Source: Cystobacter fuscus (GTDB taxonomy: Bacteria > Myxococcota > Myxococcia > Myxococcales > Myxococcaceae). From it: a stretch of DNA of 64,000 bases. Of the stretch, positions 45,840 through 54,279 are shown piece by piece. A program made the position numbers and the translations under genes. The notes below the pieces were generated by a model that worked only from the letters and a program-made list of their open reading frames with translations, was not told the origin of the DNA and ran no database searches. Numbering within the stretch: the first letter of the stretch is position 1; each line of letters starts with the position of its first letter. The stretch lies in the NCBI RefSeq assembly GCF_002305875.1, contig NZ_CP022098.1, positions 6,634,001-6,698,000 on the forward strand. The letters run 5' to 3'.

Positions 45840-47444
45840 GTGCGAATCAAGCAGAAACCCGAGGATTTCTCCGTCAAGGAGTCCTACCGCTTCGACGAAG
45901 TGGCCAGCGGTCGCTACCGCGTCTACCTCATGGACAAGCAGAAGCTGTCCACCTTCGACGCGGCCAACCGCCTGCGCGAGGCCTTCGGCCTCAAGCCCGG
46001 CTCCATCTCCTACTGCGGCCTGAAGGACAAGCAGGGCCGCACCGAGCAGCTCATCGCCGTGGACGGCGCCGACGTGGACATGCAGGAGCCCGACCTGCGC
46101 CTGAAGTACCTGGGGCGCTCGGACAAGGCCCTGTCCGCGGCCAACATCACCTCCAACCGCTTCGCCGTCACCGTGCGCATGTTGACGCAGGAGTCCATCG
46201 GACCGCTCAACGTGGCCGCCGCGGAGATCAACCGCCTGGGCGTGGTGAACTACTTCGACAGCCAGCGCTTCGGCTCGCTCAAGCACGGCCAGGGCTTCAT
46301 CGCCAAGGATCTGCTGCGCGGCGACTTCGAGGCCGCGCTGCACAACTACCTGGCGCGCCCCTCGGAGCTGGATCGCTCGGAGGACGCCAAGGTGAAGGCC
46401 TTCTGGCGCGACAACTGGGGCAAGTGGGACGCGCGCGTGCCCTTCGAGGGCAGCCGCAAGTACCACCGCATCCTCAAGTCCCTGCGCGAGCACCCCGGCG
46501 ACTGGGTGCGCGCCTTCCTGCAGATCGAGGCGGACTACCGCGCGATGCTGCTCTTCACCTACCAGAGCTACCTGTGGAACGAGGGCGTGCGGCGCTACCT
46601 CCAGGTGCTGCTGCCGCGCGAGAGCCTCTTCCCGATGAAGTACCAGGCGGGCACCCTGCTCTTCCACCGCGACGCGGACCCCGAGACGCTCAACACCCTG
46701 CGCGCCTCCACCTTCCCGCTGCTCGCCCCGGACACCCGCATCGAGGATCCGAAGGTGAAGCAGGCCGTGGACTGGGTGATGGGCCGCGAGAAGCTCTCCT
46801 CCTTCGAGGATCTGCGCGTGCGCGAGGCCCCGCGGATGCTCTACTTCAAGCACGAGGAGCGCCCCACCGTCGTCGTGCCGCACAAGCTCGTCATCGGCCG
46901 CGTCCAGAACGACGACCTCAACCGGGGCTTCCTCAAGGTCAACATCGCCTTCACCCTGCCCCCCGGCGCCTACGCCACGCTCGTCATCAAGCGGCTCTTC
47001 CACTTCGAGTACGAGGAGGAGAGCGCCCAGAAGATCCGCGAGGGCTGGTACACGCCGCCAGAGCGGGACGAGGAGGAGCAGCCAGCACCCCGCGGACCGC
47101 GCCGGGCCTCCTCCGGCGAAGCCCGCCCCCCTCGTACCGCGTCCCGGGGCGCCGCGCCCGCCGGCCGGGGAGCCGCCGCCGAAAGCCGGGCCCACCGCCC
47201 CTCGCCGCGGGACTCCGCGCTCGCCAAGCTCGCCGCCACGCCCACGGGCCCGGCCGCCCGGCGCTCGCCCGATTCCGCGCCCACCGGCAACCGGCGCGCC
47301 CCGGCCCGGGAAGCCGCCGCGCCTCCGCCCGCCCCCACGCCCCCCGCTGGTTTTCGCGAGCGCCAGCGGTTGAAGAAGACCGCCAAGGAGCAGGCCCGTC
47401 AGGAGCAGGCCGCCAAACGCCCGGAATCCCGGAAGAAAAAATGA
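45840..47444 (+). CDS. truD: tRNA pseudouridine synthase D with long basic C-terminal tail
   Basis: GTG at 45840 starts a TruD protein: catalytic Asp63 in YCGLKDKQGRTEQ, the family blocks SANRF-like ITSNRFAVTV, NYFDSQRFGS, FTYQSYLWNEG, and the insertion domain between. TruD makes pseudouridine 13 in tRNA. The enzyme part ends about residue 405; residues 410-534 form a low-complexity tail rich in Arg, Ala, Pro and Glu, ending RPESRKKK, which ordinary TruD proteins (about 350-400 residues) lack. The tail may bind RNA. Divergent from the lipoprotein gene. A GC-rich stem (gccgcc/ggcggc, about 47450-47470) follows the stop and may terminate transcription. Confidence 0.9.
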   Translation: MRIKQKPEDFSVKESYRFDEVASGRYRVYLMDKQKLSTFDAANRLREAFGLKPGSISYCGLKDKQGRTEQLIAVDGADVDMQEPDLRLKYLGRSDKALSAANITSNRFAVTVRMLTQESIGPLNVAAAEINRLGVVNYFDSQRFGSLKHGQGFIAKDLLRGDFEAALHNYLARPSELDRSEDAKVKAFWRDNWGKWDARVPFEGSRKYHRILKSLREHPGDWVRAFLQIEADYRAMLLFTYQSYLWNEGVRRYLQVLLPRESLFPMKYQAGTLLFHRDADPETLNTLRASTFPLLAPDTRIEDPKVKQAVDWVMGREKLSSFEDLRVREAPRMLYFKHEERPTVVVPHKLVIGRVQNDDLNRGFLKVNIAFTLPPGAYATLVIKRLFHFEYEEESAQKIREGWYTPPERDEEEQPAPRGPRRASSGEARPPRTASRGAAPAGRGAAAESRAHRPSPRDSALAKLAATPTGPAARRSPDSAPTGNRRAPAREAAAPPPAPTPPAGFRERQRLKKTAKEQARQEQAAKRPESRKKK

Positions 47445-47504
47445 TCCCGGCCGCCGCCGTCCCCGGCGGCGCAATCGGGGACGGGCGGGGTCGTAGACCC
47501 ATGC

Positions 47505-48140
47505 GTGAACGCACTCGCCTACCCCTCAGCAGTCGTCGCGGACCTCGCCCGGGCCATTGGGATGCAGATGGCGGATGAGGCCGTCGCCCCTTCCTGGAAG
47601 GCCGAGGTCCTCGCCGCCCGGCGCGGTGACCCCTCGGCTTTCGAGTCGCTCGTGCGCGGGATGCAGCGCCCCGTGTACGGCCTGGCGCTGCGCCTGCTCG
47701 GCAACGAGGCCGAGGCCTCCGAGGTGTCGCAAGAGGCCTTCCTGCGCGCCTATCAGCACCTGCACAAATACGATGAGTCCCGCCCCTTCGATCTCTGGGT
47801 GATGGCCATCGCGCGCAACCTCTGCATGGACCTGCTGCGCCGGCGCGGCAAGGTGCGCACCGAGGAGCTCGAGCCGATGAAGGAAGTGCTCGCGAGCGGC
47901 GAGGCGTCGCTCGAGGAGGGGGCGATCGCCCGCCAGGAGCGCCAGTCCCTGGAGGCGGCCCTCGCCACCCTGTCCGCCGACGACCGGGAGGTGCTCGCCC
48001 TCTACTATGTGCAAAAGCGCACGACGAAGGAGATCGCCCAGGTGTTGGGCTGCGCGCCGGGCACGATCATGGCGCGCCTGTTCCGGGCGCGCGAGAAGCT
48101 GCGCAAGAAGATGATTCCCGCCCAGGAGGAGCCGACATGA
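47505..48140 (+). CDS. ECF-type RNA polymerase sigma factor
   Basis: A 211-residue sigma factor: region 2 (about 45-115; RPVYGLALRLLGNEAEASEVSQEAFLRAY, FDLWVMAIARNLCMDLLRRR) and region 4 (about 150-200; LSADDREVLALYYVQKRTTKEIAQVLGC, GTIMARLFRAREKL). The GTG at 47505 may not be the real start: ATGs at 47562 and 47568 would remove about 20 unconserved residues. The anti-sigma gene overlaps its stop by 4 bp (ATGA), the standard arrangement. The downstream STN-bactofilin-like membrane gene is probably in the same operon and may be a target or signal input. Confidence 0.9.
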   Translation: MNALAYPSAVVADLARAIGMQMADEAVAPSWKAEVLAARRGDPSAFESLVRGMQRPVYGLALRLLGNEAEASEVSQEAFLRAYQHLHKYDESRPFDLWVMAIARNLCMDLLRRRGKVRTEELEPMKEVLASGEASLEEGAIARQERQSLEAALATLSADDREVLALYYVQKRTTKEIAQVLGCAPGTIMARLFRAREKLRKKMIPAQEEPT

Positions 48141-48646
48141 CCGCCACGATCCCGGAGTGCCCGGAGCTCGAGGTGCTCTTCACCGAGCTGGAGGCGGGCG
48201 CGGGCCCCGCGCTGGAGCATGCGCGCGAGTGCGAGGTGTGCTCCGCGATCCTCGAGGAGCACCGGCAGTTGGAGAAGGACCTGTACCGGCTGGCGGATCC
48301 GGCGCCTCCACCGGACTTCGTGCACCGGGTGATGGCGCGGGTGGCCGCCGAGCCCCCGCCCCTGCACCGCGAGCTGTGGACGGGCCTGTCCATCCTCGCC
48401 GCCTCGCTCCTGGTGGGGCTCGGGGTGCTGGTCTCCAACGACGCGGCCCTGAGCGGGGCGGGCACGAGCCTGGCCCGCTTCCTCGTGGATGGCAGGGCCT
48501 TCCTCGAGGGCCTGCGCAGCGGGGTGAATGCCCTGTGGAACACGGCGGCGGCCCCCGTCGCCGGCCTGTTCGCCCTGCTCCTGCTCTCCTCCCTGTTCGG
48601 CATCAAGCGGCTGGCCGGCAACGGTCCCCAACCTTCCGAAGCGTGA
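48137..48646 (+). CDS. Membrane-bound anti-sigma factor
   Basis: 169 residues. The N-terminal anti-sigma domain has a zinc-binding-like H-x3-C-x2-C motif (HARECEVCSAIL, about residues 28-39), followed by a helical linker, one transmembrane helix at about 82-102 and a second at about 138-155. It should bind and hold the ECF sigma factor encoded just upstream with a 4-bp overlap, and release it on an envelope signal. The next gene starts 8 bp after its stop. Confidence 0.85.
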   Translation: MTATIPECPELEVLFTELEAGAGPALEHARECEVCSAILEEHRQLEKDLYRLADPAPPPDFVHRVMARVAAEPPPLHRELWTGLSILAASLLVGLGVLVSNDAALSGAGTSLARFLVDGRAFLEGLRSGVNALWNTAAAPVAGLFALLLLSSLFGIKRLAGNGPQPSEA

Positions 48647-48654
48647 GTGTCGCC

Positions 48655-50028
48655 ATGAAGCTCTCCCCGCCCCTGCTCCTGTCCGCCGCCCTGCTCGCCG
48701 CGCCCTTGTCGCTCGCGCAGGCTACCGCCGACGCCCCCTCCCCCACGCTCCAGCTCCAGTTCCGCGGCACCCTGCGCGATGCGATCCAGAAGATCGCCGA
48801 GGAGGGCGGCCTCAACGTGGTCATCACCGGCGAGCTGGACACCCCGGCCGACATCCGCCTGAAGAACGTCAGCGCCGAGCAGGCCCTGCGCACGGTGGCG
48901 CGCGCCCACGCGCTGAAGCTCGAGCGCGATGGCGCCATCTACACCCTGCGCCCGATGACGGACGAGGAGAAGGAAGAGCGCGACGTGGCGGAGTTCCCCT
49001 CGGCGCCGCCTCCGCCCGTGCCTGCCGTGGCACCGCCTCCGCCCGTGCCCCCGGTGGCCGTGGACTCCTCCGACTTCGACCTGGACGAGGACGAGATCAA
49101 GGAGCACGTGCGCAGCCAGATGAAGAAGGTGCGCCGCTCCAGCCGGGGCTCGCAGGACGTGGTCGCCCGGGGCCGCTCGCTCGACGTGACGGAGGACGAG
49201 ACGGTGGACAGCGCCGTCGTCTACGGGGGCGATCTCCGCGTGAAGGGACACGTGAACGAGGACGCCGTCGTCTTCGGCGGCAACCTGGAGATCTCCGGCC
49301 GCGTGGAGGGAGACGCGCACGCCTTCGGGGGCAACGTGGTGCTCGGCCCGGACGCGAAGGTGGAGGGGGACGTGTCCGCCTTTGGCGGCAGCGTGATCAA
49401 GCAGGAAGGGGCGAAGGTGGAGGGCCGGACCGAGTCCTTCGGGGGCGCCAACATCGGCCGCATGGTGGCGGGCGAAATCAAGGACAGCATCAAGGAAGTC
49501 AAGAAGGAGCGCGACGCGGAGCGTGACTCGGGCGGCCGGTTCGCGTCCTTCCTGCTCACGTTCGCCCTCCTCTTCGGCATGGGCTTCCTCGGACAGCTCT
49601 TCTTCCCGGCGCGGATGAAGGCCCTGGGCGCGGAGATCCGCGCCGAGCCGGCGCGCAGCGGCGCGGTGGGGTTGCTGGGCGCGCTGGCGCTCGTCCCCGC
49701 CCTGGTGATGCTGAGCATCACCGTCATCGGCATTCCGCTCGCCCTGGCGCTCATCGTCGTGGTGCCGGTGTTGACGGGCTGGGGCTTCACCGCGGTGGCG
49801 AGCGAGCTGGGCTCTCGCCTGCCCCTGCCGCGCGGACGCAAGACCCAAGCCATGGTGCTCGCCCTGGGGCTGCTCGTCCTCCTCCTGGTGGGCCGCATCC
49901 CGGTGCTCGGCTCGATGGTGATGTTGGCCGCGACGCTGGTGGGCCTGGGCGCCGTCATCCGCACCCGCTTCGGCCACCGCCCCCAGGGCTTTCCCGAGCC
50001 CATCTTCGGCGGCCAGCGCACCTCCTGA
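48655..50028 (+). CDS. STN domain-bactofilin-like-membrane fusion protein
   Basis: 457 residues from ATG 48655 with a cleavable signal (LLLSAALLAAPLSLAQA). Residues about 30-95 form an STN (secretin/TonB short N-terminal) domain (LQFRGTLRDAIQKIAEEGGLNVVITGEL, in family style). A Pro-rich and Asp/Glu-rich linker follows (about 110-150). Residues about 180-265 contain strand repeats with alternating GG (VVYGGDLRVKG, VVFGGNLEISG, AHAFGGNVVLG, SAFGGSVIKQ, ESFGGANIG), a bactofilin-like beta-helix, then a Lys-rich helix and four transmembrane helices (about 295-440). The domain order suggests a periplasmic assembly anchored in the inner membrane. It is the third gene of the sigma/anti-sigma operon. 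Confidence 0.75.
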   Translation: MKLSPPLLLSAALLAAPLSLAQATADAPSPTLQLQFRGTLRDAIQKIAEEGGLNVVITGELDTPADIRLKNVSAEQALRTVARAHALKLERDGAIYTLRPMTDEEKEERDVAEFPSAPPPPVPAVAPPPPVPPVAVDSSDFDLDEDEIKEHVRSQMKKVRRSSRGSQDVVARGRSLDVTEDETVDSAVVYGGDLRVKGHVNEDAVVFGGNLEISGRVEGDAHAFGGNVVLGPDAKVEGDVSAFGGSVIKQEGAKVEGRTESFGGANIGRMVAGEIKDSIKEVKKERDAERDSGGRFASFLLTFALLFGMGFLGQLFFPARMKALGAEIRAEPARSGAVGLLGALALVPALVMLSITVIGIPLALALIVVVPVLTGWGFTAVASELGSRLPLPRGRKTQAMVLALGLLVLLLVGRIPVLGSMVMLAATLVGLGAVIRTRFGHRPQGFPEPIFGGQRTS

Positions 50029-50285
50029 GCGGCGCGTCCTGACAAGACATGGGTAGTCCCCATGGGGGTGGTGACGAGCGGAAGCCACGCTCGCGCCGCC
50101 CCCGCTTCATTGCGGCAGGCGCATGACACGTCGCTCCACGGCCTGACGCGCCGCGCCACTTCCGGCGGAGAAGTCGCCGTTGTCCACGCCATCTCGCCCG
50201 CTGGCCCTTTTGTCTCGTGGGAGGGGGGGCGCTCCAGGCGGGCTTTGACCGCCCGGGGCCTCTGGGACATTGTCCCGCGCACCCT

Positions 50286-51656
50286 ATGCGCCGCCTCCCA
50301 GATGCCGCCTCGCGCGGCAAGTCCATCACCATGGACCTCGAGGGCGAAACGGTGCCCGCCATCGAGGGCGAGCCCGTTGCCTGCTCGCTCATCGCCGCCG
50401 GTGAATCCGTCCTCGCCCGCTCCATCAAGTACCACCGTGCCCGTGGGCCGTATTGTTTCTCCGGCGCGTGCTCGCACTGCCTCATGCGCGTGGACGGACT
50501 GCCCAACGTCTACACCTGCCGCGTGCCGGCCCGCGACGGCATGAAGCTGGAGCGGCAGAACGCCTACCCCTCGGCGAAGGTGGACGTGTTCGAGGCCATC
50601 GACTGGTTCTTCCCCAAGGGGTTGGACCACCACGAGATGTTCGCCGGCGTGCCCGTGGCCGAGCAGGTCATGGCCAAGGTGGCGCGCCAGCTCGCGGGCC
50701 TCGGCCTGCTGCCCACCGCCCCCGCTCCCGAGCGCCTGCCGGTGGAGACGGTGCGCACCCGCGTGGCCGTGGTGGGCGCGGGCGCGGCGGGGCTCGCGGC
50801 GGCCCAGGTGCTCGCCGCCCAGGGTCTCCCCTTCCTGCTGCTCGAGCGCGACAGCGTGCTCGGAGGCCGGCTCCTCTCGGGCGTGCCCGAGGCGGACGCG
50901 CCACCTCCGCCGGCCGAGGGTCTCCTGGCCCCGGAGCGCGTGCGCACACGCGTCACGGTCATCGGCCTGTTCGACGACGAGGAAGGCCACCTCCTCGCGG
51001 CGGTGAGCGAGGGCACCGGGGAGCCGCGGCTCGTGCGCGTGTACGCCGAGCGCTTCCTGCTCGCACCCGGTGGACACCCGCCGATGCTGCCCTTCGAGAA
51101 CAACGATCTGCCGGGCGTGTATGCCAGCCACGCGGCGAGCCTGCTGGTGCGCCGCTACGGCGTGGCGCCCGAGACGGCGGCGCTGGTGGGCTCGGGCCCC
51201 GAGCTGTACGCGCTCGCGCGGCTGATGACGGAGCGCGGGACGAAGGTGGTGGCGGTGGTGGACCTGAAGGGCTCGCCGCCCGCGGACGCGCCCGCCGGAG
51301 CCGTGCACGGCAGCGAGCCCAAGGCGCACGGCCACAACGCGGTGAGTGGCTTCAGCTACCAGGACGCATCGGGCCGCCGGGTGAAGGTGGCGTGTGACGC
51401 GGTGCTGGTGGCGGTGGCGCCCAGCCCCAGCTTCGAGCTGGCGCGGCAGGGCGGCGCGAAGGTGGAGTACGACGAGGCGCGCGAGGTGTTCGCGGTGGTG
51501 GCGGACGCGGAGGGGCGCACCGAGGCACCGGACGTGTACGTGGCGGGGGACGTGAGGGGCGCACGGAGCGCGGCCCAGGCGGCGGCGGATGGCCGGCGCG
51601 CGGCCGAGGCGCTCGTCCAATCGCTCACGCAAGCCGCCGTGGGAGGCAAGTCATGA
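50286..51656 (+). CDS. 2Fe-2S/FAD subunit of an amine or cyanide-type oxidase
   Basis: ATG 50286 starts 456 residues. The N-terminal plant-ferredoxin-like 2Fe-2S domain (about 15-100) has Cys57, Cys62, Cys65 and Cys78 (GPYCFSGACSHCLMR, VYTCRV); an FAD-binding domain follows with VAVVGAGAAGLAAAQVLA (about 154-171) and VYVAGDVRGARSAAQAAADG near the end. This corresponds to HcnA fused to the flavin part of HcnB, or to the alpha subunit of opine/sarcosine-type dehydrogenases. It would pass electrons from the partner subunit to an acceptor. The partner gene starts within its stop (ATGA, 4-bp overlap). Confidence 0.85.
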   Translation: MRRLPDAASRGKSITMDLEGETVPAIEGEPVACSLIAAGESVLARSIKYHRARGPYCFSGACSHCLMRVDGLPNVYTCRVPARDGMKLERQNAYPSAKVDVFEAIDWFFPKGLDHHEMFAGVPVAEQVMAKVARQLAGLGLLPTAPAPERLPVETVRTRVAVVGAGAAGLAAAQVLAAQGLPFLLLERDSVLGGRLLSGVPEADAPPPPAEGLLAPERVRTRVTVIGLFDDEEGHLLAAVSEGTGEPRLVRVYAERFLLAPGGHPPMLPFENNDLPGVYASHAASLLVRRYGVAPETAALVGSGPELYALARLMTERGTKVVAVVDLKGSPPADAPAGAVHGSEPKAHGHNAVSGFSYQDASGRRVKVACDAVLVAVAPSPSFELARQGGAKVEYDEAREVFAVVADAEGRTEAPDVYVAGDVRGARSAAQAAADGRRAAEALVQSLTQAAVGGKS

Positions 51657-53140
51657 GCAAGGCACTGGTCTGCTCCTGCGAGGACGTGACGGTGGAGGAC
51701 ATCCGCCACGCGGTCGCCAAGGGCTTTCGCGACGTGGAATCGGTCAAGCGCTTCACCGGCTTCGGCACGGGCGTATGCCAGGGCAAGAGCTGCCTGTCGG
51801 CGGTGGGGGCGCTGCTGGCCCGGGAGAAGGCGCAGAAGCCCGAGGGCATCGTGCCCTTCACGCCCCGGCCGCCGCTCTACCCCACGGAGCTGTCGTTGCT
51901 GGCCTCGTTCCCGGTGGACGAGTCCAAGCCCCCGGTGGGCGGCGTGCCCCAGGAGCTGGACACCTTCCCCGCGACGTTGCGGCCCGAGGGCGCGGTCCCC
52001 ACGCGGGCCCGGGTGGTCATCGTCGGCGGAGGCGTGCTGGGCCTGGCGCTCGCGTACAACCTGTCGCTGCGCGGCGAGACGGACGTGGTGGTACTCGAGC
52101 GTGGCTACCTGTGCGCGGGCGCGTCGGGGCGCAACGGTGGCGGCGTGCGCATGCAGTGGGGCACGGCGGCCAACATCGAGCTGGCCAAGCGCTCCATCGA
52201 GCTGATGGGCCGCTTCGCGCGCGACCTGGGCATCAACGTGTGGCTGCGCCAGGGCGGCTACCTCTTCATGGCGAAGACGAAGGCGGTGGCCGAGCGCCTG
52301 GAGCGCAACGCGGCGTTGCACAACAAGCACGGCGTGCCCACGCGCATGCTCACCCTGGACGAGGCGCGCGACGTAGTGCCCGGCCTGTCGCTCGAGGGCG
52401 CGCAGGCGGTCTCCTACAACCCCGAGGACGGCGTCATCTTCCCCTGGCCCTTCCTCTGGGGGTACGCCAATGCCTGCCGCAAGGCGGGCATCCAGGTGGA
52501 GACGTACACGCGCGTCACGGGCTTCGAGCTGTCAGACGGCCTGGTGCGCAAGGTGAAGACGGATCGGGGCGACATCTCGTGCGACACGGTGGTGCTGGCC
52601 TCGGGGGCGTGGAGCCCGGAGGTGGCGAAGCTCGCGGGGGTGTCGCTGCCCAACGAGCCCCACCGGCACGAGATCCTCAGCACCGAGCCCCTCAAGCCCT
52701 TCCTGGGGCCACTGGTGTCGGTGTTGGACTCGGGGCTGTACTTCAGCCAGTCCATGCGTGGGGAGATCGTCGGCGGCATGGGAGATCCGCTGGAGCCCGC
52801 GGGGTTGAACATGGGCTCCACGCTGCGCTTCGTGTCGCGCTTCGCGCGGGCGCTCACCGAGCAGTTGCCGAACCTGGGCCACGTGAAGGTGCTGCGGCAG
52901 TGGGCGGGCTGCTACGACGTGACGCCGGACAACAGCCCCATCCTGGGCCGCACGCCGGGGCTGGAGAACCTGCTCCAGCTCTCGGGCTTCGTGGGGCATG
53001 GCTTCATGATGGCGCCCGCGGTGGCCGAGCGCATGGCCCAGTGGATGACCACGGGCGCGTCCGATGAGCTCTTCACCCGCTTCAACCTGCGCCGCTTCCA
53101 GGAGGGCAAGCTGGAGCGCGAGGACATGATCATCGGCTGA
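51653..53140 (+). CDS. BFD-like [2Fe-2S] plus D-amino-acid-oxidase-type FAD subunit
   Basis: 495 residues. An N-terminal BFD-like ferredoxin module has Cys7, Cys9, Cys42 and Cys47 (VCSCEDVTVEDI, GVCQGKSC), then a glycine-oxidase/sarcosine-oxidase-beta-type flavoprotein from about residue 118 (VVIVGGGVLGLALAYNL, CAGASGRNGGGVRMQWG, QWAGCYDVTPDNSPILG, GFVGHGFMMAP). Substrate is a secondary or primary amino acid: glycine (as in HCN synthase), sarcosine or an opine cannot be separated by eye. The BFD module sits on the HcnC-like subunit here, whereas in HcnABC a BFD-type domain belongs to HcnB. Forms a complex with the upstream gene product. Confidence 0.87.
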   Translation: MSKALVCSCEDVTVEDIRHAVAKGFRDVESVKRFTGFGTGVCQGKSCLSAVGALLAREKAQKPEGIVPFTPRPPLYPTELSLLASFPVDESKPPVGGVPQELDTFPATLRPEGAVPTRARVVIVGGGVLGLALAYNLSLRGETDVVVLERGYLCAGASGRNGGGVRMQWGTAANIELAKRSIELMGRFARDLGINVWLRQGGYLFMAKTKAVAERLERNAALHNKHGVPTRMLTLDEARDVVPGLSLEGAQAVSYNPEDGVIFPWPFLWGYANACRKAGIQVETYTRVTGFELSDGLVRKVKTDRGDISCDTVVLASGAWSPEVAKLAGVSLPNEPHRHEILSTEPLKPFLGPLVSVLDSGLYFSQSMRGEIVGGMGDPLEPAGLNMGSTLRFVSRFARALTEQLPNLGHVKVLRQWAGCYDVTPDNSPILGRTPGLENLLQLSGFVGHGFMMAPAVAERMAQWMTTGASDELFTRFNLRRFQEGKLEREDMIIG

Positions 53141-53172
53141 GCGGGGTGTCGCGGGGAAGGGAGGGCCGCGGT

Positions 53173-53799
53173 TCAGCGCTCCGCGCGCGCCTTCATGCAG
53201 GCGCGGCAGGCCAGCCCGTCCCGGAGGGCCTGCCCCTCGCGCAGCGGTCTGGCCTGGCCACACTCCACGCAGCGGAAGGTGCCCGGGGCAGGTGGCTCGA
53301 CGGGCGCCTCCTCCACGACGACCAGGCGACTCTCCTGGTGGTCCTCCACGGAATGCGGCTGCCCGGGCGTATGCGCGGGCCTGGCCCGCCGGGGCGGAGG
53401 TGGAGGCGGAGACACACGGGCCGGGGGCGGAGGCGGACGGGCCGCGGGCGGAGGCGGACGGGCCGCGGGCGGAGGCGTCTCCCGGACCCCCAGCGGGGCG
53501 AGTTCTCCCGCATCGAGGAACATGCCACGGCACGCCGAGCACACCTCGACGGTGGCGCCCGAGGGGAGCCGTGCGGGGGTCATGAGGATGCGGCACTCCA
53601 CGCACGAGCGCTGCGTCTCTCCTCCGACGAGCTGGTGCCTGGCGGGCTCACCGAAGGTGTCCTGGATGCGGCCGGCGGCGCCCCAGAAGCCCGCGCACTG
53701 GGCGCACCGGGCCAGCTCGACCCGGGCACCCGTGCGCGACGTGGCGGCGAAAGGCTCGAGGGGATGGGCGCAGTGGGGACAGCGGCTCACGAGCGACAT
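53173..53799 (-). CDS. Triple zinc-ribbon protein with Pro-rich linker
   Basis: ATG 53799 is preferred; longer frames run into an unrelated transposase remnant. The 208 residues have two zf-TFIIB-like ribbons: CPHC...CAQCAGFWGAAG (about 7-43) and CVEC...CSACRGMFLDAGEL (about 60-95), then a linker of Pro and Ala repeats (about 100-145; the DNA shows short GC-rich tandem repeats at 53400-53480), and a third ribbon FRCVECGQARPLREG...CRACMKARAER at the C-terminus. Cytoplasmic. Zinc and nucleic-acid or protein binding are probable; the specific role is unknown. Confidence 0.75.
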   Translation of the reverse strand: MSLVSRCPHCAHPLEPFAATSRTGARVELARCAQCAGFWGAAGRIQDTFGEPARHQLVGGETQRSCVECRILMTPARLPSGATVEVCSACRGMFLDAGELAPLGVRETPPPAARPPPPAARPPPPPARVSPPPPPPRRARPAHTPGQPHSVEDHQESRLVVVEEAPVEPPAPGTFRCVECGQARPLREGQALRDGLACRACMKARAER

Positions 53800-53879
53800 G
53801 GGGACGCACTCTACCATCCCCTCCCGCCAGGCCTCGTCCCGCACGTTCCCGGGCCCACCGACTAGTGCTACTTGGTCAC

Positions 53880-54250
53880 ATACGAGAAGGGCCGAGAGGA
53901 GGGGCGCGGCTGTCGACGTGACGTAGGCAGAGCGGGCAGTGCCCAATGCGTCGCAGCAAGAGATGCTGTAGGCGCCTACGCACCTGTGGGCGTCCAGGGA
54001 GTTGTCTTGAGGGGGAAAAAGCGCTCGTCGCAGCACGAGAAAGCCGTGGGCGACAGCGCACAGGGTGGCGTGATGGTGGAAGCCACGCCACGAGCGGCCT
54101 TCGAAGTGGTCCAGCCTCATGCCGATGCAGCCGCTGCCCTCCTCCCCAGCCAGATGCAGGCTCACCGCTCTCCGGGGCAGCAGCGCCGCCAGCTGAGCCT
54201 GCCCCGGTACGCGGAGCGGGACTTCGCCAAGTACCTGGAGTGTGGATTGA
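53880..54250 (-). pseudogene. IS701-type transposase remnant
   Basis: On the minus strand, RLDHFEGRSWRGFHHHATLC, AVAHGFLVLRRALFPPQ matches the C-terminal part of IS701-like DDE transposases (LGLDHFEGRSW-x-G-x-HHH-x-x-L-x-x-x-A-x-x-FL). The frame is degraded before (a shift near 54165-54180) and after (from about 54000). Catalytic N-terminal part is missing. It sits where the CHAT-STAND gene loses its normal 3' end. Confidence 0.65.
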
Positions 54251-54279
54251 TTTCGAATCCCCCATTCTTGAGATCATTA

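Noticed and set aside
53800-54165. N-terminal extension of the zinc-ribbon protein
   Set aside because: The extension reads into an IS701-type transposase remnant. The ATG at 53799 starts immediately before the first zinc ribbon.
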